Notes: generated by a model from the sequence alone, not told the origin. Positions 46,111 to 54,553 are shown, counted from the stretch's first letter. The stretch is 64,000 bases of DNA from an uncultured Bacteroides sp. (GCF_910585845.1 NZ_CAJUHF010000001.1:104878-168877), one strand, 5' to 3'. Translations and numbers: made by a program.

Positions 46111-46176
46111 GCTCCTTTTCAGCTCCTTTTCAGCTTCTTTTCAACTCCTTTTCAATTTCTTTTCAGCTCCTTTTTT
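46111..46176. repeat. 11-bp tandem array, GCTCCTTTTCA type, six units
   Basis: Units start at 46111, 46122, 46133, 46144, 46155 and 46166, exactly 11 bp apart: GCTCCTTTTCA twice, then GCTTCTTTTCA, ACTCCTTTTCA, ATTTCTTTTCA and GCTCCTTTTTT. The array starts just after the ribF stop and is half the 22-bp period of other arrays in the window. Confidence 0.9.
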
Positions 46177-46240
46177 TATTGCTTATCTTCGGTTTTTTCT
46201 TATTCTTCTCTTGCTGTTTTATTGAAAAACGTACTATTTT

Positions 46241-46320
46241 TATCGTTTTTCGATAATTATTTTCTGTTTTTCTTGTTCATATCAAAAAATACTTCTTTAT
46301 TTGCATATCGAAAAACGATA
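46241..46320 (+). promoter_or_regulatory. Two copies of a 15-bp palindrome, candidate operators
   Basis: TATCGTTTTTCGATA (46241-46255) and its exact reverse complement TATCGAAAAACGATA (46306-46320) are inverted repeats TATCG-N5-CGATA, centres 65 bp apart. A weaker half-like site (ATCAAAAAATA) lies between them near 46281. They stand 42-120 bp before the microprotein ATG at 46362 and are the natural candidates for binding by the XRE-type regulator encoded at the end of the same operon. Confidence 0.7.
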
Positions 46321-46361
46321 AATTATTATTGAATAACAAAGTGTATAAAGGTTTATTAGGT

Positions 46362-46451
46362 ATGAAAAAGTCATTTATGAGTATCACGGTATTGGTGATT
46401 TCTCTCTTTATGTTGATGGCTGTTCTTTGTGGCATAGGTACTGCTGTCTGA
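46362..46451 (+). CDS. Candidate 29-residue membrane microprotein
   Basis: An open frame of 29 codons, MKKSFMSITVLVISLFMLMA followed by VLCGIGTAV. Two Lys and then one hydrophobic helix: an inner-membrane or signal-peptide-like microprotein. It starts 41 bp after the second palindrome and ends 49 bp before the CPBP gene, so it would be the first gene of that operon. The length is below normal gene-calling limits. Coding is inferred from position and composition only. Confidence 0.5.
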   Translation: MKKSFMSITVLVISLFMLMAVLCGIGTAV

Positions 46452-46500
46452 ACAAGCCGGAGGAGAATGGAGTGATGAACTTTAAAAGAAGTAGTCGAAA

Positions 46501-47274
46501 ATGAAAACAACAATAAAACTGGTTCTGATTTATTTTCTCATGCAGCTATTTGCAGTTTTGGCGGTGATGCCATTTTCCATGATTTACGCATATCTTGAGT
46601 ACGGTAATATCGAACGGTCGAATGAGTTTGCTACGACACCTACTCTATTGGTGGGCTTTCTCTTTATGTTAGCTTATTTGTGGCGGAAGGGTTACCTGAC
46701 CGGTGACAAGCGGTTGTATTCTTCTGTTTCCGTCTCTTATCTGTTTTGGAGCGGTGTGATGGGGATTTCTGTTATCTTTATGATTGATTTTCTGATGTCC
46801 TATCTCACGTTTCTACCTGATTGGTTGGATGATACGTTCGATGTCCTTCAATCCGGTTGGCTGGGGATTGTCTGCGTGGGTATATTAGGTCCCGTCTTGG
46901 AGGAATTGTTGTTTCGGGGAGCAATCACCAAGGTCCTGCTGGAGGAGTATAGCCCGAAGAAGGCTATTCTGATATCCGGTTTGGTATTTGGTATATTCCA
47001 CATTAATCCGGTGCAGGTGGTAGGGGCTACACTGATTGGTTTTCTTCTCGCATGGATCTATTACAGGACACGCAGTCTTGTGCCTTGCATTCTGATTCAC
47101 ATACTGAACAACAGCCTTTCGGTCTACCTTAGTCGGTCGTTTCCCGATGTAGAGTATACATCTGAGCTGATAGGTACTCCTGCCTATCCGATATGCTTGG
47201 TGCTTGCCGTACTGCTGTTCGTTCTATCCTGGAGAATGATGAATGTCTATAAACTGTCTGATATAACTGATTAG
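46501..47274 (+). CDS. CPBP family intramembrane glutamic protease (Abi/Rce1-like)
   Basis: 257 residues, about seven membrane helices. The family signature is complete: PVLEELLFRGAI with the Glu pair at 134-135 and Arg139, FGIFHINP with His167, and LIHILNNSLSV with His200 and Asn203. Members process CAAX-like or bacteriocin-type peptides or confer bacteriocin immunity; this one lies next to a 29-residue hydrophobic peptide and a small regulator. The next gene begins 2 bp after its stop. Confidence 0.92.
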   Translation: MKTTIKLVLIYFLMQLFAVLAVMPFSMIYAYLEYGNIERSNEFATTPTLLVGFLFMLAYLWRKGYLTGDKRLYSSVSVSYLFWSGVMGISVIFMIDFLMSYLTFLPDWLDDTFDVLQSGWLGIVCVGILGPVLEELLFRGAITKVLLEEYSPKKAILISGLVFGIFHINPVQVVGATLIGFLLAWIYYRTRSLVPCILIHILNNSLSVYLSRSFPDVEYTSELIGTPAYPICLVLAVLLFVLSWRMMNVYKLSDITD

Positions 47275-47276
47275 GT

Positions 47277-47933
47277 ATGAAAAAAAGATTGAATATACTG
47301 TGTGTCATTGTCTTGCTTGTGTTGAGCTATTCGGTTTTGGAGACCACCTACTATGTAGGCATGGGAGTAGTGACCGGATTCCGGAAAGGATTCAATGAGG
47401 CGGTCAATAAAAAGGAGAAGGAAAACTTAGGTAACATGCAGGTGGTGCAGTTGATGCCGGAAGACCTGAGCGACGTTTTCTTCACGGATTCCGTCTATAA
47501 TAAGAAGTCGGGGGCGTATGTGCCTGCATCATACGGGCAACTCATTGTAAGCGTGGATACTTCGCAAGATATTCTTTCGAAGATATCTTCGGCACTTCTT
47601 TCGTTGCTGAACTTCGTGGTGATGATTTGGGCAGTAGTCTTGTTCATCCGTCTGATTGCCGCAATCAACCGTTCCGATATATTCAACTGGAAGAATGTCC
47701 GCCGTCTGCGCAGCATGGGGACACTGCTTGTGGTCAGTTTCAGCTGTAGCCTCTTTGGGGCATACCTCACGCTCCATAGTGTGGAGAAAGTGTTTGCCGT
47801 GCCGGGCTATTCGTTGAGCATGACGGATATGGTGCACACCACTTCGCTGGTGCTGGGGCTTTCTGCTTTGATTGTGGCGGAAGTGTTTGCTATCGGATTG
47901 AGGATGAAGGAGGAGCAGGACTTGACCATCTGA
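47277..47933 (+). CDS. DUF2975 family membrane protein
   Basis: 218 residues. Four hydrophobic segments: one at the N-terminus (5-28), then three after about residue 100 (LLNFVVMIWAVVLFIRLIAA, LLVVSFSCSLFGAYLTL, LVLGLSALIVAEVFAIGLRM). NRSDIFNWKNVRRLRSMG between them is the most typical DUF2975 block. Across bacteria this family is regularly encoded directly before a small XRE-type regulator, as here. Function unknown; co-translated with the CPBP gene. Confidence 0.85.
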   Translation: MKKRLNILCVIVLLVLSYSVLETTYYVGMGVVTGFRKGFNEAVNKKEKENLGNMQVVQLMPEDLSDVFFTDSVYNKKSGAYVPASYGQLIVSVDTSQDILSKISSALLSLLNFVVMIWAVVLFIRLIAAINRSDIFNWKNVRRLRSMGTLLVVSFSCSLFGAYLTLHSVEKVFAVPGYSLSMTDMVHTTSLVLGLSALIVAEVFAIGLRMKEEQDLTI

Positions 47934-47973
47934 TTGTTGATAAGGAATAATTGTTCAATTTTTATTTGATTAT

Positions 47974-48183
47974 ATGATTATAGTAAATCTTGATATAATG
48001 ATGGCTCGCCGTAAGATATCTTTGGGAGAGTTGGCAGAGAAAGTGGACATCACGCCCGCCAATCTGTCCATTCTGAAGACAGGGAAAGCAAAAGCCATAC
48101 GTTTTTCTACATTAGAGGCTATCTGCAAAGTGCTGGAGTGTCAGCCGGGAGATATTCTGGAATATCGGGAAGGAGAGGAATAG
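47974..48183 (+). CDS. Small XRE/Cro-C1-type regulator (YozG-like)
   Basis: 69 residues, little more than one helix-turn-helix: MMARRKISLGELAEKVDITP, then ANLSILKTGKAKAIRFSTLE and AICKVLECQPGDILEY. This compact type is the usual partner of DUF2975 proteins. It should bind DNA as a dimer, and the two 15-bp palindromes ahead of the operon are the obvious targets, giving autoregulation. An ATG at 48001 (MARRK) is an alternative start. Confidence 0.92.
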   Translation: MIIVNLDIMMARRKISLGELAEKVDITPANLSILKTGKAKAIRFSTLEAICKVLECQPGDILEYREGEE

Positions 48184-48462
48184 GAAGGCTTTCAAGAGTA
48201 TCGTTAAGTTCCTATTGGAAAGAGAGGGAGGATTGGGAGTTTCCAAGTCCTCCCTCTTTTTGGTACCGTAAATTCTATCATCACTGCTGGTTCCATAAAA
48301 CAGATATGAGGGTATATGTCCACTTGATATATATGTATAGTATTTTATCTATTTGATACATAATATGTTGTCTCTATAGTGTAAATTGAATTTATCCATC
48401 TTGATACAGATTGTCTGTCGAGGAGAAATGTTCATATTTGCCATTGATAAATTAATAAATGG

Positions 48463-49050
48463 ATGAGAATAAAACTGCATGGTATTTTAATGACATTATT
48501 GTTTGTTCTTTCAATAGGATTAATAATAATGATCAAAAGTAACTATCAAATGAGTAGCAAGTTAAAGGAAGATAATCTGAATCTGTTAGAGAAAAATGTT
48601 ATGTTGGGTTCTGCTATTTGGTCAGTGACTCAATGTCATAAATACATTAACAAGAGAATTGAAGATTTAGACCTGATAATTAAGAAGCAAAAGCGACCAT
48701 TTAGTATGGAACTTAATGATGAATGTAGGCTTTTCTATAAGTTTTCTCTATCAGATTGCAGTAGCTGTATTGAGTCTGAATTGAAGAGTATTAAAGAGAA
48801 GATGAAGTTTGTTAATGTTCTTATTGAGACTCAAAGTTTGAGAGATTTTAAAGTTTTTGTGACTGTTAATCATATTGACACAACCAAAGTGTTTCAAATA
48901 AGGGAACCAATATTGGAAGAATCAGAACCGCCTTTCTATTTTGTTACGAATAGAGAATTGTATATTAAGGATCTATTTTTTCCAATATCAGGGCTACCGG
49001 ATTTGACCGTTGAATTTTGTCAAATTTTGCAAGACAAATATCTGAATTAA
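48463..49050 (+). CDS. Membrane-anchored protein with a Cys pair, unknown function
   Basis: 195 residues, AT-rich codon use. One N-terminal membrane helix (8-24, LMTLLFVLSIGLIIM region) is followed by a helical segment and a beta/alpha part containing FKFSLSDCSSCIESEL-like sequence (YKFSLSDCSSCIESELKS), a CxxC pair where thioredoxin-like proteins have theirs. Such proteins are often found next to NVEALA peptides and 6-bladed propeller lipoproteins in Bacteroides, as here. It may handle disulfides of the Cys-rich peptide that follows, which is inference. No named family is certain. Confidence 0.6.
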   Translation: MRIKLHGILMTLLFVLSIGLIIMIKSNYQMSSKLKEDNLNLLEKNVMLGSAIWSVTQCHKYINKRIEDLDLIIKKQKRPFSMELNDECRLFYKFSLSDCSSCIESELKSIKEKMKFVNVLIETQSLRDFKVFVTVNHIDTTKVFQIREPILEESEPPFYFVTNRELYIKDLFFPISGLPDLTVEFCQILQDKYLN

Positions 49051-49069
49051 TGTTTGATTATTAGTTATT

Positions 49070-49357
49070 ATGAAAAAGAAAGTAATTGCCTTATTTGTAG
49101 TTTGTTTTATGTTTGCCTTTATGCAACAGTATTTTAAACGGAGTTCCGAGTTATCATGCATTATTGATTCCGCATTGACAAGTATAGAATCTCTTGCACA
49201 GGATGAGTTTGAAGCTGATAGTTGGCAACAACCTGAAACGAAGCGCTGTATGCTTCAATTGGGAGGTGGTTGGTTTACAAGTAGTGTAGAGAGGATTTGT
49301 GTATTTTGTGCGGTTCCTTATTCATGTACCCCTGTAGAATGTGGAGAAGTTTTTTAG
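49070..49357 (+). CDS. NVEALA-family Cys-rich peptide
   Basis: 95 residues. A signal-like helix (KKKVIALFVVCFMFAFMQQY) is followed by SALTSIESLAQDEF, equivalent to the ALANVEALAxxE motif that defines the NVEALA family, and a Cys-rich C-terminus (CMLQLGGGW, ICVFCAVPYSCTPVEC). NVEALA peptides are exported small proteins of Bacteroidetes with no settled role. It lies 19 bp after the CxxC protein and 13 bp before the propeller lipoprotein, so the three form one operon. Confidence 0.7.
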   Translation: MKKKVIALFVVCFMFAFMQQYFKRSSELSCIIDSALTSIESLAQDEFEADSWQQPETKRCMLQLGGGWFTSSVERICVFCAVPYSCTPVECGEVF

Positions 49358-49370
49358 CATGTGATCTATT

Positions 49371-50546
49371 ATGAAACATATCTCTTACATTATAATACTT
49401 TTTCTTTCTTTTTATTCTTGCCAGAGCAAGAGTAAGAAAGAATGTGAATTTTCTCAAGTAGGGAATATTGTTACGGAGAATCTGCAAATGATAAAGGTGG
49501 AAGTGGAAAGTTCTGATTTTGAGAACCTGGGAGACTTTCTTGAAACGGCTTCTTATATCCAACTGGCTGCCGAACCATTGCTTACTACCATACAGGAAGT
49601 GCAGATTAAAAACGAAAAGATTTATGTACAGGATAAACTTGATAGAGTTATCTGTTATGATATGCAGGGTAATGTCCTTTATAAAATAGATGCTAAAGGA
49701 AACGGCCCCGGCGAATATACAGATGTCAATACTTTTGTTGTGAATGAAATAAGCAGAGAATTGGTTGTATTTGATAACTTCAGGCAATCTCTTTTGTATT
49801 ATAATGCGGATAATGGAGCATATATCAGGACACAAAAGTTGGGGAAACCCGATCCCACAGCAATGGCTTCGCTAAGAGGAGTTTACTATTATGACAATAG
49901 ATACCATAATAATTATCCCAATGATGCGGATTTGCACTATTCTTTATTGATATCGAAGGATGGAACCCACATGCAGCAACGCTATTTCCCGCACGGTGAA
50001 GCAGAGTCTTCCTATCATTTTACTCCGGGGGGGCCGTTCAGTTATAATGATTCGGTTTTGTACTATTGCCGAACCTTTGACAACGTGGTTTATGAATTGA
50101 GTCCGGAGCGGGTGAATGCCTTGTATAAGATAGACTTGCCCTCCCCTTTGCCGTTTTCTAAGATAAAGGATAAAGCGAATGAGTGGGACTTGATAAAGTC
50201 GGAGTATTCCATAGGTTTGGAGAAAATCTATAGATGTGGTTCCCTTCTTTATTTTCAGTTTTCTAAAGATGGCTTCTTGCAGTTGGGACTTTATGATTTA
50301 GCTCGTAAGAAACAAATCTATTGTGGCAGGAGATTGGCAGATAAAGCGGGCAGGGCTGTTCCGGTTTTCCGATTGATAGATGGAGTATACAAAGACGGGT
50401 TCTGGGGAGTTATCACTCCTGAAACTGTTGATTATGCACTGTCAGAAGAACCTGGGAAAGACTATCCTGATATATTTCGTAACTATAATCCTGATACGGA
50501 CAATCCGATTATCGCGTTCTATAATGTGATCGGTGGTCTGCATTAA
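49371..50546 (+). CDS. 6-bladed beta-propeller lipoprotein
   Basis: 391 residues. The lipobox ends at Cys17 (FLSFYSCQSKSK), so it is a surface or periplasmic lipoprotein. Repeats of the propeller type begin with YIQLAAEPLLTTIQEVQIKN and VQDKLDRVICYDMQGNVLYKI followed by GNGPGEYTDVNTFVVNE, the signature of the Bacteroides 6-bladed beta-propeller (BF3164/NHL-like) family. Members usually come with NVEALA peptides; the job of the pair is unknown. The gene has lower GC than the flanking core genes. Confidence 0.85.
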   Translation: MKHISYIIILFLSFYSCQSKSKKECEFSQVGNIVTENLQMIKVEVESSDFENLGDFLETASYIQLAAEPLLTTIQEVQIKNEKIYVQDKLDRVICYDMQGNVLYKIDAKGNGPGEYTDVNTFVVNEISRELVVFDNFRQSLLYYNADNGAYIRTQKLGKPDPTAMASLRGVYYYDNRYHNNYPNDADLHYSLLISKDGTHMQQRYFPHGEAESSYHFTPGGPFSYNDSVLYYCRTFDNVVYELSPERVNALYKIDLPSPLPFSKIKDKANEWDLIKSEYSIGLEKIYRCGSLLYFQFSKDGFLQLGLYDLARKKQIYCGRRLADKAGRAVPVFRLIDGVYKDGFWGVITPETVDYALSEEPGKDYPDIFRNYNPDTDNPIIAFYNVIGGLH

Positions 50547-50563
50547 TTACCCATACTTGGACA

Positions 50564-50649
50564 CCACGGATTACACAGATTACCTTCTTTGTACTTTCAT
50601 TTCTTAAAGAAAATCAGTCTGCTTTAAAGATAATCTGTGATGATTCGTG
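50564..50649 (+). terminator. Hairpin between the propeller operon and sufE
   Basis: CACGGATTACACAGATTA (50564-50581) is complementary, with two small bulges, to TAATCTGTGATGATTCGTG (50631-50649). It lies between convergent genes and is the likely terminator of the propeller operon. Confidence 0.6.
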
Positions 50650-50693
50650 TAATTCCCGCAATATCTATGGGAGTTATGTCTTTGGGTAGGCAT

Positions 50694-51122
50694 TTATTTA
50701 TCGCATTCCTTTGCTTTGAAGGCAAGGGCATACATCCGTATCTGCTTCACCATAGACAGAAGACCGTTGCTACGGGTAGGAGAGAGATGGTCTTTCAGAC
50801 CTATCCGGTCGATGAAGTAGAGGTCGGCACCCAGAATCTCGTCCGGTGTGTGTCCGGAGAGCACTTTGATCAGTAGGGCGATGATGCCTTTCACGATCAG
50901 GGCGTCACTTTCGGCCTTGAAGACGATTTTCCCATCTTCTTCGTCTGCCTGTAGCCATACGCGGCTCTGGCAGCCTTCAATCAGGTTCTGCTCCGTTTTA
51001 TATTTTTCGTCGAGAGGTTCCTGCTCGTTACCTAAGTCGATAAGGAGCTGGTAACGGTCCATCCAGTCGTCGAAGTCGCTGAATTCAGCGATGACTTCGT
51101 CTTGTAATTCGTTTATACTCAT
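50694..51122 (-). CDS. sufE: SufE-family cysteine desulfurase activator
   Basis: 142 residues, standard length. DWMDRYQLLIDLGNEQEPL at the start and the active-site Cys in LIEGCQSRVWLQA are diagnostic; IKVLSGHTPDEILGADLYFI and LSPTRSNGLLSMVKQIRMYA complete the fold. SufE accepts sulfur from SufS for iron-sulfur cluster assembly. No other suf genes are close. The start matches family alignment (MSINELQDEVI). Confidence 0.95.
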   Translation of the reverse strand: MSINELQDEVIAEFSDFDDWMDRYQLLIDLGNEQEPLDEKYKTEQNLIEGCQSRVWLQADEEDGKIVFKAESDALIVKGIIALLIKVLSGHTPDEILGADLYFIDRIGLKDHLSPTRSNGLLSMVKQIRMYALAFKAKECDK

Positions 51123-51181
51123 GATTTATAAAGCATTTTTTAGGGTTAAGGATTATGTTTGAAAGATAATGCATAATGGAC

Positions 51182-51340
51182 TGTATATAAATGCATAACG
51201 AACTGTATATAACGGATTATGTATATAAGAGCCATGTATTTAAGAATCATGTATATAAGAACCATGTATGAGGACTTATATAAAGAATCATATATAAGGG
51301 CTTGTATAAAAAATCATATATAAAGAGTTATGCATAAAAG
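51182..51340. repeat. AT-rich degenerate tandem repeat, about 15 bp
   Basis: Around twelve copies of TGTATATAA or a close variant (TGCATAA, CATATATAA) follow each other, most clearly at 51220, 51235, 51250 and 51265 with a 15-bp period, and at 10-16 bp elsewhere. It fills the gap upstream of sufE and downstream of the M28 gene, both on the minus strand. Confidence 0.8.
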
Positions 51341-51356
51341 GTTTATCTATAGGGGA

Positions 51357-52367
51357 CTACTTCTCCGTGTAGATGATTTGCATCACGGTCTGCCCGACCG
51401 CCTGCAAGGTGGCCTTGTCGATGGCGCCCATATCATCCTTCACGGTATGCCAGAACTCGAAGAAATCGCCTTCCTGGTTGTAAGGGATGATGTCGATGGT
51501 CGGGATTTTGGCATATTTGTTGATGAACGTGTGGTCGTCGGTTACGAAGCCTCCGCTTTTCTGTACGAAGTGGTGGCCGAAGCCTAAGGCATTGGCTGTT
51601 TTCCAGATCTTTTTGTTGATGTCGGGGGCTACTTCGTGCGACAGGCCTTCGTAGCGGAACTCTGCATCTTTGCCACCTACCATGTCCAGCAATATGCCGA
51701 AGCGGGCATTATAGCCTTGCACATGCGGGTTTCGTGCCCAATATTGCGAGCCGAGAGCCCAGTATTCTTCTTTGTGCGGACCGTTGTATTCGCGATGTGC
51801 ACCGTAGTCTTCGGCATCCAGGAAGACGAGGTCGATACCCATTTCCGGTGATTGCCGTTGCAGGTGTCGGGCTATTTCCAGCAGTACACCGACGCCGCTG
51901 GCACCATCGTTGGCACCGAGGATGGGGGTGTAGTGCTTCTTGGGATCGGGATCGGCATCTGCCCACGGGCGGCTGTCCCAGTGGGAGAAGAGGACGATGC
52001 GTTTTCGGGTGTCGGGCTTGTAGGAGCCTATGATGTTGCGTGCTTTCAGCAGGGTACCGTTGTAGGCGGGGAGGTCTACATATTGGTTGGTGACTTGGGC
52101 GCCGAACCGGGCGAGTTGGTCTGCCAGATAGTTTCCACAGTCGATGTGGGCTTTCGTGTTGGGAACGCGCGGGCCGAAGTCCACTTGTGCCTTCACGTAC
52201 TGATAGGCGCTGTCGGCATTGAATTGCGGGACGTTGATGACGGTTTTTTCGGTTTCTGTCTTGCCGTCGCTTGTCTTACTTGTCGTCTTGACGTTGTTGC
52301 TGCAGGCTATGAAGGCGAGCAGCATCAGACATAAGGGGATGAGCGTATAATTCTGTTTCATTTTCAT
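51357..52367 (-). CDS. M28-family lipoprotein, probable glutaminyl cyclase
   Basis: 336 residues. The lipobox ends at Cys22 (LLAFIACSNN), which places it in the envelope. Metal-site motifs of the M28 fold are clear: LFSHWDSRPWADADPDP (first part), PILGANDGASGVGVLLEIAR and DLVFLDAEDYG, with DHTFINKYAKIPTIDII further on. The same motifs occur in the bacterial type II glutaminyl cyclases of Bacteroidetes, which turn N-terminal Gln exposed by signal cleavage into pyroglutamate. A peptidase role is the alternative. The start could also be the ATG two codons later. Confidence 0.83.
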   Translation of the reverse strand: MKMKQNYTLIPLCLMLLAFIACSNNVKTTSKTSDGKTETEKTVINVPQFNADSAYQYVKAQVDFGPRVPNTKAHIDCGNYLADQLARFGAQVTNQYVDLPAYNGTLLKARNIIGSYKPDTRKRIVLFSHWDSRPWADADPDPKKHYTPILGANDGASGVGVLLEIARHLQRQSPEMGIDLVFLDAEDYGAHREYNGPHKEEYWALGSQYWARNPHVQGYNARFGILLDMVGGKDAEFRYEGLSHEVAPDINKKIWKTANALGFGHHFVQKSGGFVTDDHTFINKYAKIPTIDIIPYNQEGDFFEFWHTVKDDMGAIDKATLQAVGQTVMQIIYTEK

Positions 52368-52372
52368 TTTCT

Positions 52373-52500
52373 GATATCTAAATCTAATATTTAAATCTAA
52401 TGTCTGTATCTATAATCTATATCTGTATCTAATGACTGTATCTATAATCTATATCTAAATCTGAGTCTGAATCAAAATCTAAATTCATATATAGATGCAA
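52373..52500. repeat. Hexamer-like TATCTA/AATCTA repeat
   Basis: Low-complexity sequence made of RTATCT and AAATCT units. A 21-bp block (CTGTATCTATAATCTATATC start) occurs at 52404 and again at 52436, 32 bp apart. It separates the LD-carboxypeptidase and M28 genes, both on the minus strand. Confidence 0.75.
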
Positions 52501-52502
52501 GT

Positions 52503-53468
52503 CTATGTCAAGGTTTGAATCGTGTAACTTAGTTTCACCTCTTTCCTACCTGTTTCCAGAGTGACTTCCGCGCCGTTGATCATGGGCAGGTTCATGGTGA
52601 CGTGCCCCACCGGAAAGTCGAAGCAGACGGGGTAGGAATACTCTTTCACGAGGTCGGCAATGGCGCCGTAGAGGTCTTTTCCCAGCGAGCGGTTTTCTTC
52701 GTACTCCGTGAATTGCCCGATGATGAGGCCGGAGAGCCGCTCCAGTATGCCTCCCAGTTTCAGGTTGTAGATCATGCGCTCTACGGCATGGGGGCGTTCG
52801 CCCACGTCTTCGATGAAGAGGATGGTGCCCTCGGCGGGGATGTCGTAGGGGGTGCCGCGGAGTCCGTAGAAGACGGAGAGATTACCGCCCCGAAGGATGC
52901 CTTTGGCTGTGCCTTTACGGTTCAGCTTATGTCCCGGGCAGACGTAGCTGAAACCCTCTTTCGAGGTCTGTACGGCGTCTGCTGTTTCCGGTTGGAAGTG
53001 GCCGAACAGGATGTCTTTGAGGGCGGATGTGCAGAAGTCTTCGTCGGGTTCTACGGTCAGATGGCGTGCCATGGGGGCATGGAGTGAGGCGAAACCGTTC
53101 TGCTGGATCACGTTGTGCAGCGCTGTGATGTCGCTGAATCCGATCAGCCACTTGGGGTGCCGGCGGAAGAGCGTGAAGTCCAGTTTGTCCACCAGATGGA
53201 CGGCGCCATACCCGCCGCGGCTGCATAGGATGACTTTAGCCTTTTCGTCGTCCAAGGCATTCTGCAGGTCTTCTGTCCGCTGCTTGATGCTGCCTGCGTA
53301 GGTTCCGTTTGCGCTTCCGGCATGTTTCTCCACCACGCCTTCCAGCCCCCACGACTTCAGGCGCTTCTTGGCTCCTTTCAGGAATGACTTGTCTATTTTG
53401 CTGGAAGGAGAGAGGATGATGACGCGATCTCCTTTTTCTACGTATGGCGGAAAAATAAGGCTGCTCAT
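52503..53468 (-). CDS. LD-carboxypeptidase (S66 family)
   Basis: 321 residues from the ATG at 53466-53468 (MSSLIFPPYVEKGDRVIILS); the open frame extends over 100 codons further but that part is not family-like and overlaps the divergent ptb gene. The S66 triad is visible: Ser in WLIGFSDITALH, Glu in TILFIEDVGERPHAVERM, His in FDFPVGHVTMNLPM. CSRGGYGAVHLVDKLD is the substrate-binding block. It cuts the D-Ala from muropeptide tetrapeptides during peptidoglycan recycling in the cytoplasm. Confidence 0.93.
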   Translation of the reverse strand: MSSLIFPPYVEKGDRVIILSPSSKIDKSFLKGAKKRLKSWGLEGVVEKHAGSANGTYAGSIKQRTEDLQNALDDEKAKVILCSRGGYGAVHLVDKLDFTLFRRHPKWLIGFSDITALHNVIQQNGFASLHAPMARHLTVEPDEDFCTSALKDILFGHFQPETADAVQTSKEGFSYVCPGHKLNRKGTAKGILRGGNLSVFYGLRGTPYDIPAEGTILFIEDVGERPHAVERMIYNLKLGGILERLSGLIIGQFTEYEENRSLGKDLYGAIADLVKEYSYPVCFDFPVGHVTMNLPMINGAEVTLETGRKEVKLSYTIQTLT

Positions 53469-53567
53469 TGATTCTACATTTGGTGTATGGGGCAAAAGTA
53501 CACATTTCCTTGCCATCATGATGCTTTTTTCGACATTTTTTCTGATATTTGCTAAAAATCTAACGTT

Positions 53568-54500
53568 ATGGAACCCATTCGAAGTTTTGATCAACTGACC
53601 TCTCACTTGAAGTCCCTGAACAATAGGAAACGTATTGCAGTGGTCTGCGCTAACGACCCCAATACGGAGTATGCCATTGCCCGTTCGCTGGAAGAAGGAA
53701 TCGCGGAATTCCTGATGATTGGCGACGCCGCTGTGTTGGAGAAATATCCTGCCTTGAAGAAGTATCCGCAATATGTGCAGACCATACATGTGGAGGATCC
53801 CGACGAGGCTGCCCGCGAAGCCGTGCGCATCGTGCGCGAGGGTGGGGCGGACATCCTGATGAAGGGCATCATCAATACCGATAACCTGCTGCGTGCCATC
53901 CTGGACAAGGAGCGTGGGCTATTGCCCCGCGGGAAGGTGTTGACGCATCTTGCCGTGATGCAGATTCCGACGTATGACAAGCTGCTCTTCTTCTCGGATG
54001 CGGCGGTGATTCCGCGTCCCACGTTGCAGCAACGCATCGAGATGATCTGGTATGCGATAGGCGCCTGCCGTAGTTTCGGCATCCTTCAGCCCCGCATCTC
54101 GCTCATCCACTGCACGGAGAAGGTCAGCGCCAAGTTCCCCCATTCGTTGGACTACGTCAACATCGTGGAACTGGCGGAAGCGGGAGAGTTCGGCGACGTG
54201 ATCATCGACGGGCCGCTGGATGTGAAGACTTCCTGCGAGAAGACGAGTGGCGACATCAAGGGCATCGCTTCGCCCATCAATGGGGAGGCGGATGTGCTGA
54301 TCTTTCCGAATATCGAGTCGGGGAATGCCTTCTATAAGGCGGTGTCGTTGTTCTCGCACGCCGATATGGCGGGACTGCTGCAGGGGCCCGTGTGTCCCGT
54401 AGTGCTGCCTTCGCGGAGCGACTCCGGACTGTCCAAGTACTACAGTATCGCCATGGCATGCCTCACCGCATCCGATAGGTGTGACAATCCGGTTCTTTAG
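53568..54500 (+). CDS. ptb: Phosphate butyryltransferase
   Basis: 310 residues, PTA_PTB fold. Key blocks: KRIAVVCANDPNTEYAIARS, GGADILMKGIINTDNLLRAI, LTHLAVMQIPTYDKLLFFSD, and the C-terminal GPVCPVVLPSRSDSGLSKYYS. It exchanges CoA of butyryl-CoA (or branched acyl-CoAs) for phosphate. Directly followed by the kinase gene (53 bp), it forms the ptb-buk pathway that makes ATP from acyl-CoA. In Bacteroides this may serve isobutyrate/isovalerate formation from branched amino acids rather than butyrate, which is inference. Confidence 0.95.
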   Translation: MEPIRSFDQLTSHLKSLNNRKRIAVVCANDPNTEYAIARSLEEGIAEFLMIGDAAVLEKYPALKKYPQYVQTIHVEDPDEAAREAVRIVREGGADILMKGIINTDNLLRAILDKERGLLPRGKVLTHLAVMQIPTYDKLLFFSDAAVIPRPTLQQRIEMIWYAIGACRSFGILQPRISLIHCTEKVSAKFPHSLDYVNIVELAEAGEFGDVIIDGPLDVKTSCEKTSGDIKGIASPINGEADVLIFPNIESGNAFYKAVSLFSHADMAGLLQGPVCPVVLPSRSDSGLSKYYSIAMACLTASDRCDNPVL

Positions 54501-54553
54501 ATTCCGAATCTATACTTAATTCATTAATTACGTAATCCTTAAATCCTGAAATT

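Noticed and set aside
53469..53789. N-terminal extension of the LD-carboxypeptidase to 53789
   Set aside because: It would overlap the first 220 bp of the divergent ptb gene and does not resemble S66 proteins; the ATG at 53468 fits the family.
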